Positions 38,126-45,770 of a stretch of 64,000 bases of DNA are shown here, in pieces. The notes under the pieces are model-generated. The model was not told the origin of the DNA, ran no database searches, and saw only the letters and a list, made by a program, of their open reading frames with translations. Position 1 is the first letter of the stretch; the number at the start of each line of letters is the position of its first letter. The stretch is from Pseudomonadota bacterium (GTDB lineage Bacteria > Pseudomonadota > Alphaproteobacteria > Azospirillales > Azospirillaceae), in contig JAEYPE010000146.1 in the NCBI GenBank assembly GCA_023411035.1, positions 34,091 through 98,090 of the forward strand, in the 5' to 3' direction. Both the position numbers and the translations under genes were made by a program.

Positions 38126-38458
38126 ATGGAATGTCCGCCGCGCCGACTCGCCACCATCGTCACCGACGACCTGCGCAACGCATTTGTAGCCCTACCGCAA
38201 CATCTGCGCGCCGCCGCCCTGCGCATCGTTGAGGAGCTGGATTTCTCCTACGACATGAGGTTTCTCCACCCGCAGGAGATCGCCCGGACCATCTGCAGCC
38301 CGGTATACCGGCCGGTGCTGGAGCTGGAAGCGCAGTTCCAGCGCGCCGATCGACCGACCGGGAGAGGCGCCGGCGAGGAGCCACCAACCCCGCATAGCTC
38401 GTCTGACCGCACCGGACCTTCGCCGGCGCAAGGGTTGGTGTGCCGCTCGTGTGATTGA
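38126..38458 (+). CDS. Uncharacterised small protein behind pntB
   Basis: 110 residues, not recognised. The first ~70 residues are orderly (RRLATIVTDDLRNAFVALPQ, then FSYDMRFLHPQEIARTIC); the remainder is Gly/Pro/Ser-rich and likely disordered. GGAGG lies seven bases before the ATG at 38126, a strong argument for translation. It is 47 bases after pntB, same strand, possibly the operon's last gene, at the edge of the accessory region. A reverse-strand ORF over the same bases is weaker. Confidence 0.55.
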   Translation: MECPPRRLATIVTDDLRNAFVALPQHLRAAALRIVEELDFSYDMRFLHPQEIARTICSPVYRPVLELEAQFQRADRPTGRGAGEEPPTPHSSSDRTGPSPAQGLVCRSCD

Positions 38459-38592
38459 TTACGCCCACGTTCGTTCGATGCTACGCGCGATCTGGCGCCG
38501 GAGACGACGTGCGCCAACGCCGTTTCCCAACCGACCAAGTCGTGTTCCGACCTCGCACGGCCCCAGCCGGGGCGTGACGAGCGGCGAGGCTT

Positions 38593-38905
38593 TCGATCAA
38601 GGGTGTCCGGGCCAAGCTTTGCGAGATCCGCGTCACCGATGCGAATCTGAGCCACCGGGGCGCGATCGCGCTCGACCCCGAGCCGCACGAGGCGGTCGGC
38701 ACCCTGCCGCTGGAATGCGTGGAGATCTGGAGCATGAGCTCCGGTGCCAGGATCCGCGCCTGCGTGATCTGCGGCGAGCGCGGTTCGCGCGCGTAAGTGT
38801 CGTACGACCTGGTCACACGGAGCTGCTGGGTCGGTGACGCAATCACCGTCGCCTCCTCCTGGTGTGGACGGTCCGCCGGCCATGCCGCCACGTCACCGAG
38901 CCGGA
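38593..38905 (+). pseudogene. panD: Decayed aspartate 1-decarboxylase remnant
   Basis: Reading from 38599, KGVRAKLCEIRVTDANLSHRG and onward (VEIWSMSSGARIRACVI, GERGSRA) match PanD, which makes beta-alanine for pantothenate. Lesions seen: no start codon in frame before the homology; the self-processing Gly-Ser is Gly-Ala (codons 38659-38664), so no pyruvoyl group could form; TAA at 38794-38796, after which the same frame continues as SCWVGDAITVASS, again PanD-like; then homology fades, probably by frameshift. Not expected to be functional. Confidence 0.75.
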
Positions 38906-38963
38906 GGGCGAGCGGCGCGCATTCCGCATACCGGAGCATTGCGGATCATTCATCGGGAAAATT

Positions 38964-38998
38964 CGTTTTTATAGCACCTGTGTGGTGCGCAAAAATCG
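38964..38998. promoter_or_regulatory. Imperfect dyad in the AT-rich region before the island's first gene
   Basis: Centre GCACC-TGTGT-GGTGC (38974-38988) is perfect; outer TTTTT and AAAAA extend the symmetry. It lies about 115 bases before the SnoaL-like gene at 39112, in the only AT-rich stretch of a ~200-base gap, so it is a plausible operator or promoter element. The rest of 38458-39112 is the panD remnant and unassigned sequence. Confidence 0.4.
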
Positions 38999-39111
38999 GT
39001 TTTTTGATGGTGTTCGGCGCGGAAAACGGATAGTGTCGATTCCGACATGTGCGCGGTCGCGCCGCTTTGGACGCGAGGCGTTGGGCGGCGAAAAAAGGGG
39101 ATGCACTCGGA

Positions 39112-39741
39112 ATGGATCAAGCCTCATCGGCTCTGCTGGCCCGTATCGACCGTTTGGAATCCCTGGACGCCATCCGGCAACTCCCCGCCAAGTACGCACT
39201 GGCGCTCGATATGCGCGACGCCGACGCCTGGGTCGGCCTGTTTCCCAAGGACATCAAGGTCGGCAACGGCAAACAGGGGCGGGCGGCCCTGCGCGACTGG
39301 TTCGACGAGACCATGCGGGGCCAGTTCGTGGGAACCGCCCATCAAGTCGGCAACCACGTCATCGAGTTCGACGATCCCGACCACGCGCAGGGCATCGTCT
39401 ATTCCAAGAACGAACACGAGGCGGACGGCGAGTGGGTCATCATGCAGATGATGTACTTCGACCGTTACGAGCGTATCGCCGGGCGCTGGTACTTCCGCCG
39501 CCGTCTGCCCCTGTACTGGTACGCGACGGACCTCAACAAGCCGCCAATCGGGCCACGGAAGATGCGCTGGCCCGGGCGCGAGCCGTACGACGGCGGCTTC
39601 CACGAGCTTTTCCCATCGTGGCAGGCGTTCTGGGCGCGCAGCGGCCCCACCGATGCTCCGGTCGCGGAGCCGGCCCCTCTGGACAAGTTCATCGAGACGA
39701 TGCGGCGAGGGCAGGAGATGCCGTCCGTGCGCGTGCGCTAA
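39112..39741 (+). CDS. SnoaL/NTF2-like protein (209 residues)
   Basis: Cone-shaped alpha+beta barrel family that includes ketosteroid isomerases, scytalone dehydratase-like and polyketide cyclase-like enzymes. Seen: IRQLPAKYALALDMRDADAW (the common first helix), ALRDWFDETMRGQFVGTAHQ, NHVIEFDDPDHAQGIVY and YFDRYERIAGRWYFRRR. The C-terminal ~55 residues beyond the fold are Pro/Arg-rich. It opens the catabolic island and is followed after 13 bases by an Old Yellow Enzyme, so the two probably act on the same substrate. Exact chemistry unknown. Confidence 0.85.
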   Translation: MDQASSALLARIDRLESLDAIRQLPAKYALALDMRDADAWVGLFPKDIKVGNGKQGRAALRDWFDETMRGQFVGTAHQVGNHVIEFDDPDHAQGIVYSKNEHEADGEWVIMQMMYFDRYERIAGRWYFRRRLPLYWYATDLNKPPIGPRKMRWPGREPYDGGFHELFPSWQAFWARSGPTDAPVAEPAPLDKFIETMRRGQEMPSVRVR

Positions 39742-39754
39742 ACGGAGTTCCGAC

Positions 39755-40840
39755 ATGACCGATATTTTCTCCGCGGTGCAACTGGGCGATCTGCCGCTAG
39801 CCAACCGCATCGTCATGGCCCCGATGACCCGCTGCCGGGCCGGCGCCCATGACGAGCCGACAGTGGACATCGCAGAATATTACCGGCAGCGCGCCGGCGC
39901 CGGCCTGATCGTCAGCGAGGGTGTGCAGCCCAGCATCCATGGCAAGGGCTACTACCGGACGCCGGGCATCCACGATCCGTTGCAGGTCGAGGCGTGGCGC
40001 ACCGTGAACCGCGGTGTCCATGCGGCCGGCGGTCGAATCGTGATGCAGCTCATGCATTGCGGCCGGGCCAGTGCGGAGCCCAACAAGGCGCCGGGGGCGC
40101 AGACGGTGGCGCCGTCCGCCATCGCCAGCCGCCACGCCCTCTACACCCCGGTGGGGATGACCACCCCGCCCGTGCCACGCGCGTTGGAAACCCATGAGAT
40201 CGCCGGCGTCATCGAGGAGTTCGTCCAGGCTTCGGTGAACGCTCGGGACGCGGGCTTCGACGGCGTCGAACTGCACTGCACCAGCGGTTACCTGCCCATG
40301 CAGTTTCTGGCGACGGGCACCAACCGGCGCACCGACCGCTACGGCGGTTCGCCGCTGAACCGGGCGCGGTTCGTCGTCGAGGCGCTGGAGGCCATGGCGG
40401 CGGCGATCGGACCGGGCCGGGTCGGGTTCCGCATCTCGCCGGGCAACCCCTACAACGACATGCAGGACGACGAGCCGGTGGAGACATGCGGCGCGCTGTT
40501 GCAGGCGACCGACCGGCTGGGGCTGGCCTACGTACACATCATCAACGTGCCGATCCCATCCTTCGACCCGCTGCCTTTCGTGCGCACCAACTGGAGCGGA
40601 CCGGTGATCGGCAACAACGAGCTGACGCTGGACAGCGCCCGGCGTCTGCTGGCCGACGGGCTGGTGGACGCGGTGTCCTTTGGCCGCCTGTTCATCAGCA
40701 ATCCCGATCTGGTCGAGCGCTTCCGCCGAGGCGCGCCGCTCACCGAGCCGGACCGCCGCACCTTCTACGCCGGCGAAGCCGCCGGCTTCACGGACTATCC
40801 GGCGCTGGACGCCCGGATGCCGCTGGCGGCCAACGGGTGA
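39755..40840 (+). CDS. Old Yellow Enzyme-type NADH:flavin oxidoreductase
   Basis: 361-residue FMN barrel enzyme, ene-reductase class. Seen: NRIVMAPMTRCRA at the N-terminus, GAGLIVSEGVQPSIHGKGYY, QLMHCGRAS, YGGSPLNRARFVVEAL and VDAVSFGRLFISNPDLVERF. The substrate-anchoring motif usually written HGANGYL is HCTSGYL here, so the His and Tyr are kept but the His/Asn partner is Ser. It likely reduces an activated C=C bond of the island's substrate. Coupled to flanking SnoaL-like genes by short gaps. Confidence 0.9.
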   Translation: MTDIFSAVQLGDLPLANRIVMAPMTRCRAGAHDEPTVDIAEYYRQRAGAGLIVSEGVQPSIHGKGYYRTPGIHDPLQVEAWRTVNRGVHAAGGRIVMQLMHCGRASAEPNKAPGAQTVAPSAIASRHALYTPVGMTTPPVPRALETHEIAGVIEEFVQASVNARDAGFDGVELHCTSGYLPMQFLATGTNRRTDRYGGSPLNRARFVVEALEAMAAAIGPGRVGFRISPGNPYNDMQDDEPVETCGALLQATDRLGLAYVHIINVPIPSFDPLPFVRTNWSGPVIGNNELTLDSARRLLADGLVDAVSFGRLFISNPDLVERFRRGAPLTEPDRRTFYAGEAAGFTDYPALDARMPLAANG

Positions 40841-40853
40841 AAGGGGCGATCCC

Positions 40854-41309
40854 ATGACATCGAACGCGACGGCGCTCGGAAACGCGCTCCTGCAACAGGC
40901 CCCGGCGGCGGACCACGCCCGCATGCTGGAGGTCTTCACAGCGTATCTGGCGACGTGGCGTGACCGCGACCCCGGCGCCCGCGCGGAGCTGTTCGCGCCG
41001 GACGCGGTCGTCGAGGATCCGGTGGGCGCTCCACCGCTGTATGGGATCGAGGCCATGCGGGCCTTCTGGCGGCACGGCGACGGCAGCGGCTGCCGGTTCG
41101 AGCCCCGTCTGGAACTGTTCGTTCCCGGCGGTTCGGAATGCCTGGCCCGTTTCGTCATGCGCATGCACAAGGACGGCGAGCCCACCGTCGAGTTGACGGT
41201 GCATGAGGTGCTTTGCTTCGACCCCAGCTACCGCATTGCAGCGTTGCGGGCCTTCTGGTCGCAAGACTCCTTCAGGATGCTGCCGGCCAGGATGCCGCCA
41301 GAGGGCTGA
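40854..41309 (+). CDS. SnoaL/NTF2-like protein (151 residues)
   Basis: Second SnoaL-like member. MLEVFTAYLATWRDRDPGAR and LFAPDAVVEDPVGAPPLYG form the conserved opening, then MRAFWRHG and ELTVHEVLCFDPSYRIAALR. The pattern is that of steroid delta-isomerase-like proteins. AGGGGCGATCCC precedes the ATG, which lies 13 bases after the OYE stop. It shares little sequence with the 209-residue protein upstream, so they are probably not a recent duplication. Confidence 0.83.
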   Translation: MTSNATALGNALLQQAPAADHARMLEVFTAYLATWRDRDPGARAELFAPDAVVEDPVGAPPLYGIEAMRAFWRHGDGSGCRFEPRLELFVPGGSECLARFVMRMHKDGEPTVELTVHEVLCFDPSYRIAALRAFWSQDSFRMLPARMPPEG

Positions 41310-41334
41310 ACAGGCGCTCTGCCGTGGGATACAA

Positions 41335-41354
41335 GTAACTGACTACTCACTTAC
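41335..41354. promoter_or_regulatory. TetR-type operator-like inverted repeat
   Basis: GTAACTGA, CTAC, TCACTTAC: 7 of 8 positions symmetric, with the spacing and TGA/TCA core often seen in TetR-family operators. A second perfect palindrome, TGATCG-G-CGATCA, follows at 41359-41371. Both sit in an AT-rich gap upstream of the EamA transporter. No tetR gene is present in the window. Confidence 0.45.
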
Positions 41355-41471
41355 ATATTGATCGGCGATCAGATTGGGTGTAGTCAATCCGTGTGACGAA
41401 CCGTTTGTGATCACCCGGACCCTGAACGGAAGCGTCGACCGCGACGGCTGAGTGGATCGGACGGCCTCACG

Positions 41472-42461
41472 ATGGCGAGCAGGATGCCTCTTTCCAACGT
41501 CATGACCTCGCCCCGCGCGGCCTACGCCGTCCTGGTTCTGGCCGCCCTGTTCTGGGGCGGCAACGTGGTCGCGGTGCGCCTGTCGGTGGGAAGCATCTCG
41601 CCGATGATGCTGGCCAGCCTGCGCTGGGTCGTCGTCCTGGCAGTCCTGGCACCGGTCGCGGTGCCCGCCTGCGTGGCCACGGCGGAGCGGCTGCGCGCCC
41701 ACTGGCGGCCGATCCTGTGGATGGGGGCGTTCGGGCTCACCGTGCCGAATGCGCTCATCTTCGTGGCGGCGCAGACGACCAGCGCGCTGAACATGGCGAT
41801 TTTCCTGGGCGCGACGCCGGCATTTGTCTTCCTTGGCGCACTCCTGTGGCATCGGGCGCCGAGCCGGCCGCTTCCGCTCCTGGGCATGGCCGGGACACTG
41901 GCCGGGGTTGCCGTGGCCGCCGTTCAGGGGGATGTGGCGCGCCTGGGCAGCCTCGATCTTCACGTTGGCGACATCGCCGTGCTGATGTCCTGCGTGGCGG
42001 GCGCGGCCTACCAGCTCGTGCTGCGCGACACGCCGCCACTGCCGCCGCTGGTGCTGTTCTACGCCATGGCGCTCGTCGCGTTCGCCGTGTCGCTGCCGAT
42101 GGCCGCCGTGGAAGCGCTGCTGGGGCAGGCGGTGCCGCCGACGCCGGACGGTTGGGCGGTGGTCGCCTACGTCGGCCTGTGTCCCACGCTGCTGTCGTCC
42201 TTCTTCATGATGCGCGGCATCCAGCTGATCGGGCCGCGCCGCGCATCACTGTTCATCAACCTCACACCGGTGTTCGCCTCGCTGTTCGCCGTCGCCCTGC
42301 TGGACGAGCCGGTCGAGGGCTTTCACATCACCGCCGTCGCCCTGGTGCTCAGCGGGATCATCCTGTCGGAACTCGCGGCCCGGCTCGGTCCGCCGGGCAC
42401 GGTGGATGGGCGGATTCATCCGCTTGCCGTCCGCCCCGCCGAACCGGGGAGCGGGACCTGA
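41472..42461 (+). CDS. EamA/DMT-family exporter
   Basis: 329-residue drug/metabolite transporter with ten predicted helices in two EamA repeats. Seen: VLAALFWGGNVVAVRLSVG at the first helix, NALIFVAAQTTSALNMAIFL, GTLAGVAVAAVQGD between repeats, and GPRRASLFINLTPVFASLFA near the end of repeat two. It may export a catabolic intermediate or import a substrate; direction is unknown. It has its own AT-rich upstream region with operator-like repeats. Confidence 0.88.
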   Translation: MASRMPLSNVMTSPRAAYAVLVLAALFWGGNVVAVRLSVGSISPMMLASLRWVVVLAVLAPVAVPACVATAERLRAHWRPILWMGAFGLTVPNALIFVAAQTTSALNMAIFLGATPAFVFLGALLWHRAPSRPLPLLGMAGTLAGVAVAAVQGDVARLGSLDLHVGDIAVLMSCVAGAAYQLVLRDTPPLPPLVLFYAMALVAFAVSLPMAAVEALLGQAVPPTPDGWAVVAYVGLCPTLLSSFFMMRGIQLIGPRRASLFINLTPVFASLFAVALLDEPVEGFHITAVALVLSGIILSELAARLGPPGTVDGRIHPLAVRPAEPGSGT

Positions 42462-42644
42462 TGCACCCGCTAAGACGGATCCACAACCATCGAAAGGTGG
42501 CGCCAGCTCGAAAGAACGGGCAGCCCGAATTCCGGTCCTGCCGCCGACCGCAAACGCATTCGTTTGGCCATTGTCCGACCGCCGACACCATCGGCCGGTC
42601 CCAGCACGCCGCAATCAAAACAGCCTTCCTCTAGGGAGCCATCA

Positions 42645-43733
42645 ATGCACAGCCAAGACTATCGGACGCACCTCTCCAGCATCCTCCGGCCGGCGGCGCC
42701 GCCGCGCGAGGTGGACAACGTCTACACCGACGACCAGCGTGAGCGCCTGCTCGACGTCGTTCGCCGCCACGGCCCCTGGAAGCTGATCATCGCCCAGCAC
42801 TTTGCTTCGGCCGAGGAGCTGATCGCGACCCTGTCCGGCGCGATGCCGGAGGGCGTCACCCCGACGCTCGACATGTTCCTGACGCCGACCTTCCGCGGCT
42901 TCTACGCGAACTACTCGTCGGCGCTCTACCCGGAGATCGAGGACACGTTCTACAACTCCAAATTCCTGGAGATGGCGCGCTCGTACTGGAAGGCCAAGTA
43001 CGCCAAGCCGCAGATGATGCTGTTCAACATCAACGGCCCCTGCGCGAACACCGACCCAGGGCACCTGGACACGCCGAGCTTCCGCGGCGTCCGCTATGAG
43101 AGCGCGCCGACCTGGCTGTGCAGCGTGATGGGCAAGTCCGGCCTGTTCCGCGATCACCTGATCAAGATGGCCCAGGTCATCACTTGGTTCTCGCACGATG
43201 GGCAGAGTGGCTTCACCTACTGGCCGGACGGCCCTCTGGGCGAGCCGAAGCGCCTGATGCCGCCGGTCTACAACCGCGGCGTCGTGGTGCAGAACGAGAT
43301 GATGCTGCACCGTGGCGAGGCCAATGGCCCGCTGGAGCACCGGCGTCCGGCCGGCCTGGGCTTCAACACGGTGTTCGAGGGCGATCCGTCCGACCGTGAG
43401 CAGTGGCTGCTCAAGACCGACGGAAAGGTCATCGCGCGGCACTCGACCGATGAGCTGCGCTTCCTCGTGCACTGGTCGGCCGAGGTGTTCGAGGACTTCG
43501 ACGAGTTGAAGAAGAACATGGACCACACGGCGGACCTGACGCTCGATCAGGTCTTCGACACGCTGATCAAGGATGTCCGCTCCAAGGGCATCGAGATCGC
43601 GACCCCATCGGACCCGCTGCACGATCCGGTCTTCATCCGGACGCTCAACGCCGCCTACGATTTCGGCCGGCCGGCGCAATACCCGGCGGAAGCCCCGGTG
43701 TGCGCGCTGAACCTGGCCGCCGCCGCAGCCTAA
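42645..43733 (+). CDS. Uncharacterised protein, possible non-haem Fe(II) oxygenase
   Basis: 362 residues, no family recognised with confidence. H140 and D142 in GHLDTPSFRG, H222 in MMLHRGEANG and an Arg about 11 residues later (LEHRRP) give an HxD...H...R pattern like that of Fe(II)/2-oxoglutarate enzymes such as phytanoyl-CoA dioxygenase. The region between (WFSHDGQSGFTYWPDGPLG) is rich in aromatics. No signal peptide or membrane segment. GGGAG precedes the ATG. It could be the missing oxygenase partner of the nearby ferredoxin and reductase, but this is inference. Its TAA stop is the first codon of a 115-base repeat element. Confidence 0.6.
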   Translation: MHSQDYRTHLSSILRPAAPPREVDNVYTDDQRERLLDVVRRHGPWKLIIAQHFASAEELIATLSGAMPEGVTPTLDMFLTPTFRGFYANYSSALYPEIEDTFYNSKFLEMARSYWKAKYAKPQMMLFNINGPCANTDPGHLDTPSFRGVRYESAPTWLCSVMGKSGLFRDHLIKMAQVITWFSHDGQSGFTYWPDGPLGEPKRLMPPVYNRGVVVQNEMMLHRGEANGPLEHRRPAGLGFNTVFEGDPSDREQWLLKTDGKVIARHSTDELRFLVHWSAEVFEDFDELKKNMDHTADLTLDQVFDTLIKDVRSKGIEIATPSDPLHDPVFIRTLNAAYDFGRPAQYPAEAPVCALNLAAAAA

Positions 43734-43845
43734 AGCGGATTTCGATCCGCTTTGGACCGCGACTGCGGTCCCGGCCGCACGTGCGGCCGGAGCCCGGCCG
43801 GCGAATGAGGCCATGTGAAGCTAAAGCGAATGAAAATCCGCTTTA
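43731..43845. repeat. 115-base palindromic element with 12-bp terminal inverted repeats
   Basis: TAAAGCGGATTT at 43731-43742 and its exact reverse complement AAATCCGCTTTA at 43834-43845. Inside: AAAGCGGAT-TTCG-ATCCGCTTT, then GGACCGC-GACT-GCGGTCC, then a perfect 20-base palindrome CCGGCCGCACGTGCGGCCGG (43771-43790), then TAAAGCGAAT-GAAA-ATCCGCTTTA. The form is that of a REP/MITE-like dispersed element. It overlaps the stop codon of the upstream gene. The rest of the 43733-44084 gap holds one more hairpin and no gene. Confidence 0.75.
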
Positions 43846-43867
43846 AGGTCTGGCTGCCGATGGGCAT

Positions 43868-43890
43868 CGCGGGCGCACGACGCGCCCGCG
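43868..43890. repeat. GC-rich hairpin downstream of the 115-base element
   Basis: CGCGGGCGC, loop ACGAC, GCGCCCGCG; perfect 9-bp arms. Possibly an outlying part of the same repeat, or a terminator-like stem without T-run. Confidence 0.5.
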
Positions 43891-44083
43891 GCGCCCGTCA
43901 CAGCCGTCATCGCCGCGGTAGCGCCGGCTTGCCGTCGTCCGCGCGAGAACGCGCAGTCGTGTGTTGCAAGTTCTACGAAAAACATCAGATGTTCCATATC
44001 AACTCCATGATCCATCATGATCGTGTCGGCCGGACGCTGCGAGAATGACGTCCGTCGCGCCGCAACGACAGTCGGGGGCGTCG

Positions 44084-45316
44084 ATGAAGAGCTTGGAGGG
44101 TGCCGTCGTCATCGTCGGCGGAGGGCACGCGGGTGGCACGGTCGCGGCGCTGCTGCGTCAACAAGGTTGGCTTGGTCCGGTGGTCGTGCTGGGCGACGAG
44201 CCGGCCGCGCCGTACCAGCGCCCGCCGCTGTCGAAGGCCTGGCTGAAGGGTGAGGTCGGCATCGACGGGCTGCTGCTGCGCAAGGCCGAATTCTACGATC
44301 AGCAGCGCATCGAGGTGCGGACCGGCGTGCGCGTCGCGGCCATCGACCGTGCGGCGGCGGCGGTGATCCTCGCCGACGGGAAGCGCGTGCCGTACGACGC
44401 ACTGATCCTCGCCACCGGCACCCGGCCGCGGCCCTTGCCGGTGCCCGGCGCGGAATTGCCCGGCGTGCTGAGCCTGCGCGGCATGGCCGACGCCGACAGG
44501 CTGAAGGCGGCGCTGTCGACCGCGCGGCGCATGGTGGTGGTCGGCGGCGGCTACATCGGCCTGGAGGTCGCCTCGGTGGCGCGGATGCTGGGTATCGGGG
44601 TCACGGTGGTGGAGCGTGAGCCGCGCCTGCTGGCCCGTGTCGCCAGCCCGGAGATCGCGGCCCACTATCAGGCACTGCACCAATCCCACGGCGTGACGCT
44701 GGCCCTGTCCGCCACCGTGGAGGCGATCGAGGAGCGGGCCGGCCGCGTCGGCGCCGTGACGCTGGCGGACGGACGGTGCATCGACGCCGATCTCGTGCTG
44801 GTGGGAATCGGCGCCATTGCCAACACGGACCTCGCCGAGACCGCTGGCCTGCTCTGCCGGGACGGGGTGGTGGTGGATGAGGCCTGCCGCACCAGCGATC
44901 CCACCATCCATGCCATCGGCGACGTCACGCAGCGGCCGTTGGCGCTGTACGGCCGCGACGGGCGGCTGGAGAGCGTGCAGAACGCGCTCGAACAGGCCCG
45001 GCAGGCCGCGTCCGACCTCTGCGGCAAGCCCGCCCCGGCGCGCGAGGTGCCGTGGTTTTGGTCTGATCAGTACGACGTCAAGCTGCAGATTGCCGGGCTG
45101 CCCTACGGCGCGGTCAGCCGTGTGGTGCGGGGCGACCCGGCGCAGGGCAAGTTCGCCGTGTTCCACTTGGCGGCGGATGGCGTGATGCAGACGGTCGAGG
45201 CGGTCAACGCCCCGGCCGAGTTCATGATCGGCCGCCAATGGATCGGCCAGCGGCGCGCCCTGTCTGCTTCCCGCCTCGCCGACAGCGCCCTCCCCGTGAA
45301 GGACATCGCTGCCTGA
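44084..45316 (+). CDS. Ferredoxin reductase, FAD/NADH type
   Basis: 410-residue flavoprotein of the putidaredoxin/rhodocoxin reductase class, which passes electrons from NAD(P)H to a [2Fe-2S] ferredoxin. Seen: VVIVGGGHAGGTVAALLRQQ (FAD loop), YQRPPLSKAWLKGE, LILATGTRPR, MVVVGGGYIGLEVASVARML (NADH loop), and HAIGDVTQRPLALYGRDGRL (second FAD site). ATG 44084 places the FAD loop where the family has it; ATG 44045 would add 13 polar residues. The matching ferredoxin gene follows after 31 bases. Confidence 0.93.
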   Translation: MKSLEGAVVIVGGGHAGGTVAALLRQQGWLGPVVVLGDEPAAPYQRPPLSKAWLKGEVGIDGLLLRKAEFYDQQRIEVRTGVRVAAIDRAAAAVILADGKRVPYDALILATGTRPRPLPVPGAELPGVLSLRGMADADRLKAALSTARRMVVVGGGYIGLEVASVARMLGIGVTVVEREPRLLARVASPEIAAHYQALHQSHGVTLALSATVEAIEERAGRVGAVTLADGRCIDADLVLVGIGAIANTDLAETAGLLCRDGVVVDEACRTSDPTIHAIGDVTQRPLALYGRDGRLESVQNALEQARQAASDLCGKPAPAREVPWFWSDQYDVKLQIAGLPYGAVSRVVRGDPAQGKFAVFHLAADGVMQTVEAVNAPAEFMIGRQWIGQRRALSASRLADSALPVKDIAA

Positions 45317-45347
45317 CCCGGCGGCCACAGGAGTTCAAAGACGCATC

Positions 45348-45668
45348 ATGCCCACCGTGACCTACGTTTCCTCCTCCGGCGACCGGCATTCCGTCGAAGC
45401 CGACCTCGGCAAAAGCGTCATGGAGACCGCCGTCGGCAACGGCGTCCCCGGCATCGACGCCGACTGCGGCGGCGCCTGCGCCTGCGCGACCTGTCACGTC
45501 ATCGTCGATCCGGACTGGTTCGAACGGCTGACGTCGCCGGAGGACGCCGAGCGATCCATGCTTGAGTTCGCGGTCGATCCGCAGCCGCGCTCGCGCCTGT
45601 CCTGCCAGCTTGTCATCACCGAGGCGCTCGACGGGCTGGTCGTGCACACCCCCGAAACGCAGAGATAG
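45348..45668 (+). CDS. [2Fe-2S] ferredoxin, adrenodoxin/putidaredoxin type
   Basis: 106 residues. The cluster ligands are in DADCGGACACATCHVIVD (C-x5-C-x2-C) near residue 40-49 and in SRLSCQLVI near residue 86. It carries electrons from the adjacent reductase to an oxygenase, in many systems a cytochrome P450. No P450 gene occurs in the window. CAGGAG lies upstream of the ATG. Confidence 0.95.
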   Translation: MPTVTYVSSSGDRHSVEADLGKSVMETAVGNGVPGIDADCGGACACATCHVIVDPDWFERLTSPEDAERSMLEFAVDPQPRSRLSCQLVITEALDGLVVHTPETQR

Positions 45669-45770
45669 CCGCCGAATGGGATGGGTGAGGGCTGTGCCCA
45701 TGCGGGCGATGCCGGCCGCCGCGCGACCGCCTTCTTCTGTCCTGAACCCGCGAACCGACAGGGCCACGTC

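Noticed and set aside
38160..38468. Minus-strand ORF over the gene behind pntB
   Set aside because: No ribosome binding site and weaker composition than the plus-strand gene, which has GGAGG before its ATG.
38797..39033. 78-codon ORF beginning GTG
   Set aside because: Its first part is the continuation of the panD remnant after the TAA; it is better described as part of that pseudogene.
43815..44048. 77-codon ORF in the gap before the ferredoxin reductase
   Set aside because: Starts inside the palindromic element and is Arg-rich without family features; translation is not supported.
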